DNA of 64,000 bases from Ktedonobacter racemifer DSM 44963. GTDB taxonomy: Bacteria; Chloroflexota; Ktedonobacteria; Ktedonobacterales; Ktedonobacteraceae. A program made the translations under genes and the position numbers. The stretch covers positions 434,001-498,000 of the forward strand of contig NZ_ADVG01000001.1 of NCBI RefSeq assembly GCF_000178855.1. The letters are read 5' to 3'. This document shows positions 63,707 through 64,000 of the stretch, in pieces (positions within the stretch are counted from its first letter, which is position 1; every line of letters starts with the position of its first letter). A model generated the notes under the pieces. It did not search any database. It saw only the letters and a program-made list of their open reading frames with translations, and was not told the DNA's origin.

Positions 63707-64000
63707 CGCAATCAGCGCAATGACTACTTGCACCAGTGGTCGCGTCGTCTCGTCAACACGTACGAAACCATTGTCTTTGAAGCGATCGCGCCTGCCAACC
63801 TCTCGCGCACGAGCAAAGCCCAAGCAAGATGAGGAGACAGGACACTTTCTTCCTAACGGAGCCAGTGCGAAATCTGGCTTGAACAGATCCATACTTGATA
63901 CTGGTTGGTCAACGTTCATCGCCTTTTGCGAGTACAAAGCTGCGAACGCTCTCAGAGCGGTGGCACTCGTGTGAAGTGTGGATGTGAATTGGATCGCGAC
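63700..64000 (+). pseudogene. tnpB 3' part, frameshifted, continuing past the window
   Basis: KVRNQRNDYLHQWSRRLVNT followed by YETIVFEAIAPANL and ILDTGWSTFIAFCEYKAANA are TnpB motifs (RuvC-II Glu in VFEAI). The frame stops at 63974, but the next bases read KCGCELDRD in another frame, the zinc ribbon and final catalytic Asp of TnpB, so a frameshift or small deletion lies near 63970. A stop (TGA) codon in the middle of 63826-63834 is bypassed in this frame. Confidence 0.65.

Noticed and set aside
1..64000. tRNA, rRNA, replication origin or CRISPR array
   Set aside because: No cloverleaf, rRNA-like segment, DnaA-box cluster or repeat-spacer array was seen on either strand by eye; a tRNA/CRISPR scan could overturn this.

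Overview
The window looks like a chromosomal segment of a soil-type Chloroflexota bacterium of the Ktedonobacteria kind. The reasons are the mix of large Ser/Thr kinases with WD40 repeats, an XRE-NB-ARC-TPR protein, DUF6585 and DUF3841 proteins, several ECF sigma factors each with a membrane partner, and a very heavy load of insertion sequences, miniature elements and group II introns. This assignment is an inference from protein content; no rRNA or tRNA gene is present to confirm it. There is no CRISPR array.

Layout. 1-10.9 kb holds ordinary metabolic genes: an NmrA-like oxidoreductase end, a GNAT acetyltransferase with FabF, an F420-type nitroreductase, a TetR/methyltransferase operon, a frameshifted TnpB, a diiron MBL protein and a SigG/SigJ-like ECF sigma factor. 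11-14.5 kb carries a Tn3-family transposase and a Tn7-like miniature element that cuts off a glycosyltransferase. 14.5-21.5 kb is a cell-envelope cluster (GtrA, DUF2156, GT39 glycosyltransferase), a truncated ABC ATPase and a NarL-type two-component pair. 21.5-34.7 kb is an element graveyard: group II intron pieces, a resolvase fragment, a sigma/anti-sigma pair between 168-bp inverted repeats, an IS110 gene split by an intron, an ISAzo13-like element with a passenger gene, IS1-like and IS701-like fragments, and a nested intron pair (twintron). 34.8-45.6 kb holds a sigma factor/WD40 membrane protein pair, a CPBP protease, a broken TniB-like gene, an NB-ARC-TPR regulator and a secreted crystallin-like protein. 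46-60.1 kb holds a serine resolvase, a tyrosine recombinase and a complete 12.1-kb Tn3-family transposon (50-bp inverted ends at 47958 and 60104). Its cargo is a WD40 kinase, an FHA kinase, a TIR-domain protein and a DUF6585 membrane protein. 60.2-64 kb has a truncated DUF3841 gene and an IS605-type tnpB broken by a group II intron whose reverse transcriptase is itself interrupted.

How the genes work together. The transposon cargo genes are tightly packed on one strand with overlapping start/stop codons and may form one phospho-signalling or defence-like module (kinase with FHA phosphopeptide reader, kinase with WD40 scaffold, TIR effector). The ends at 11075 and 47951 are near-identical inverted sequences next to a tnpA and a tyrosine recombinase respectively, so the 37 kb between them may once have moved as a unit. 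The group II introns lack ORFs, are 650-700 nt long and sit at precise sites in mobile DNA; two of them are nested.
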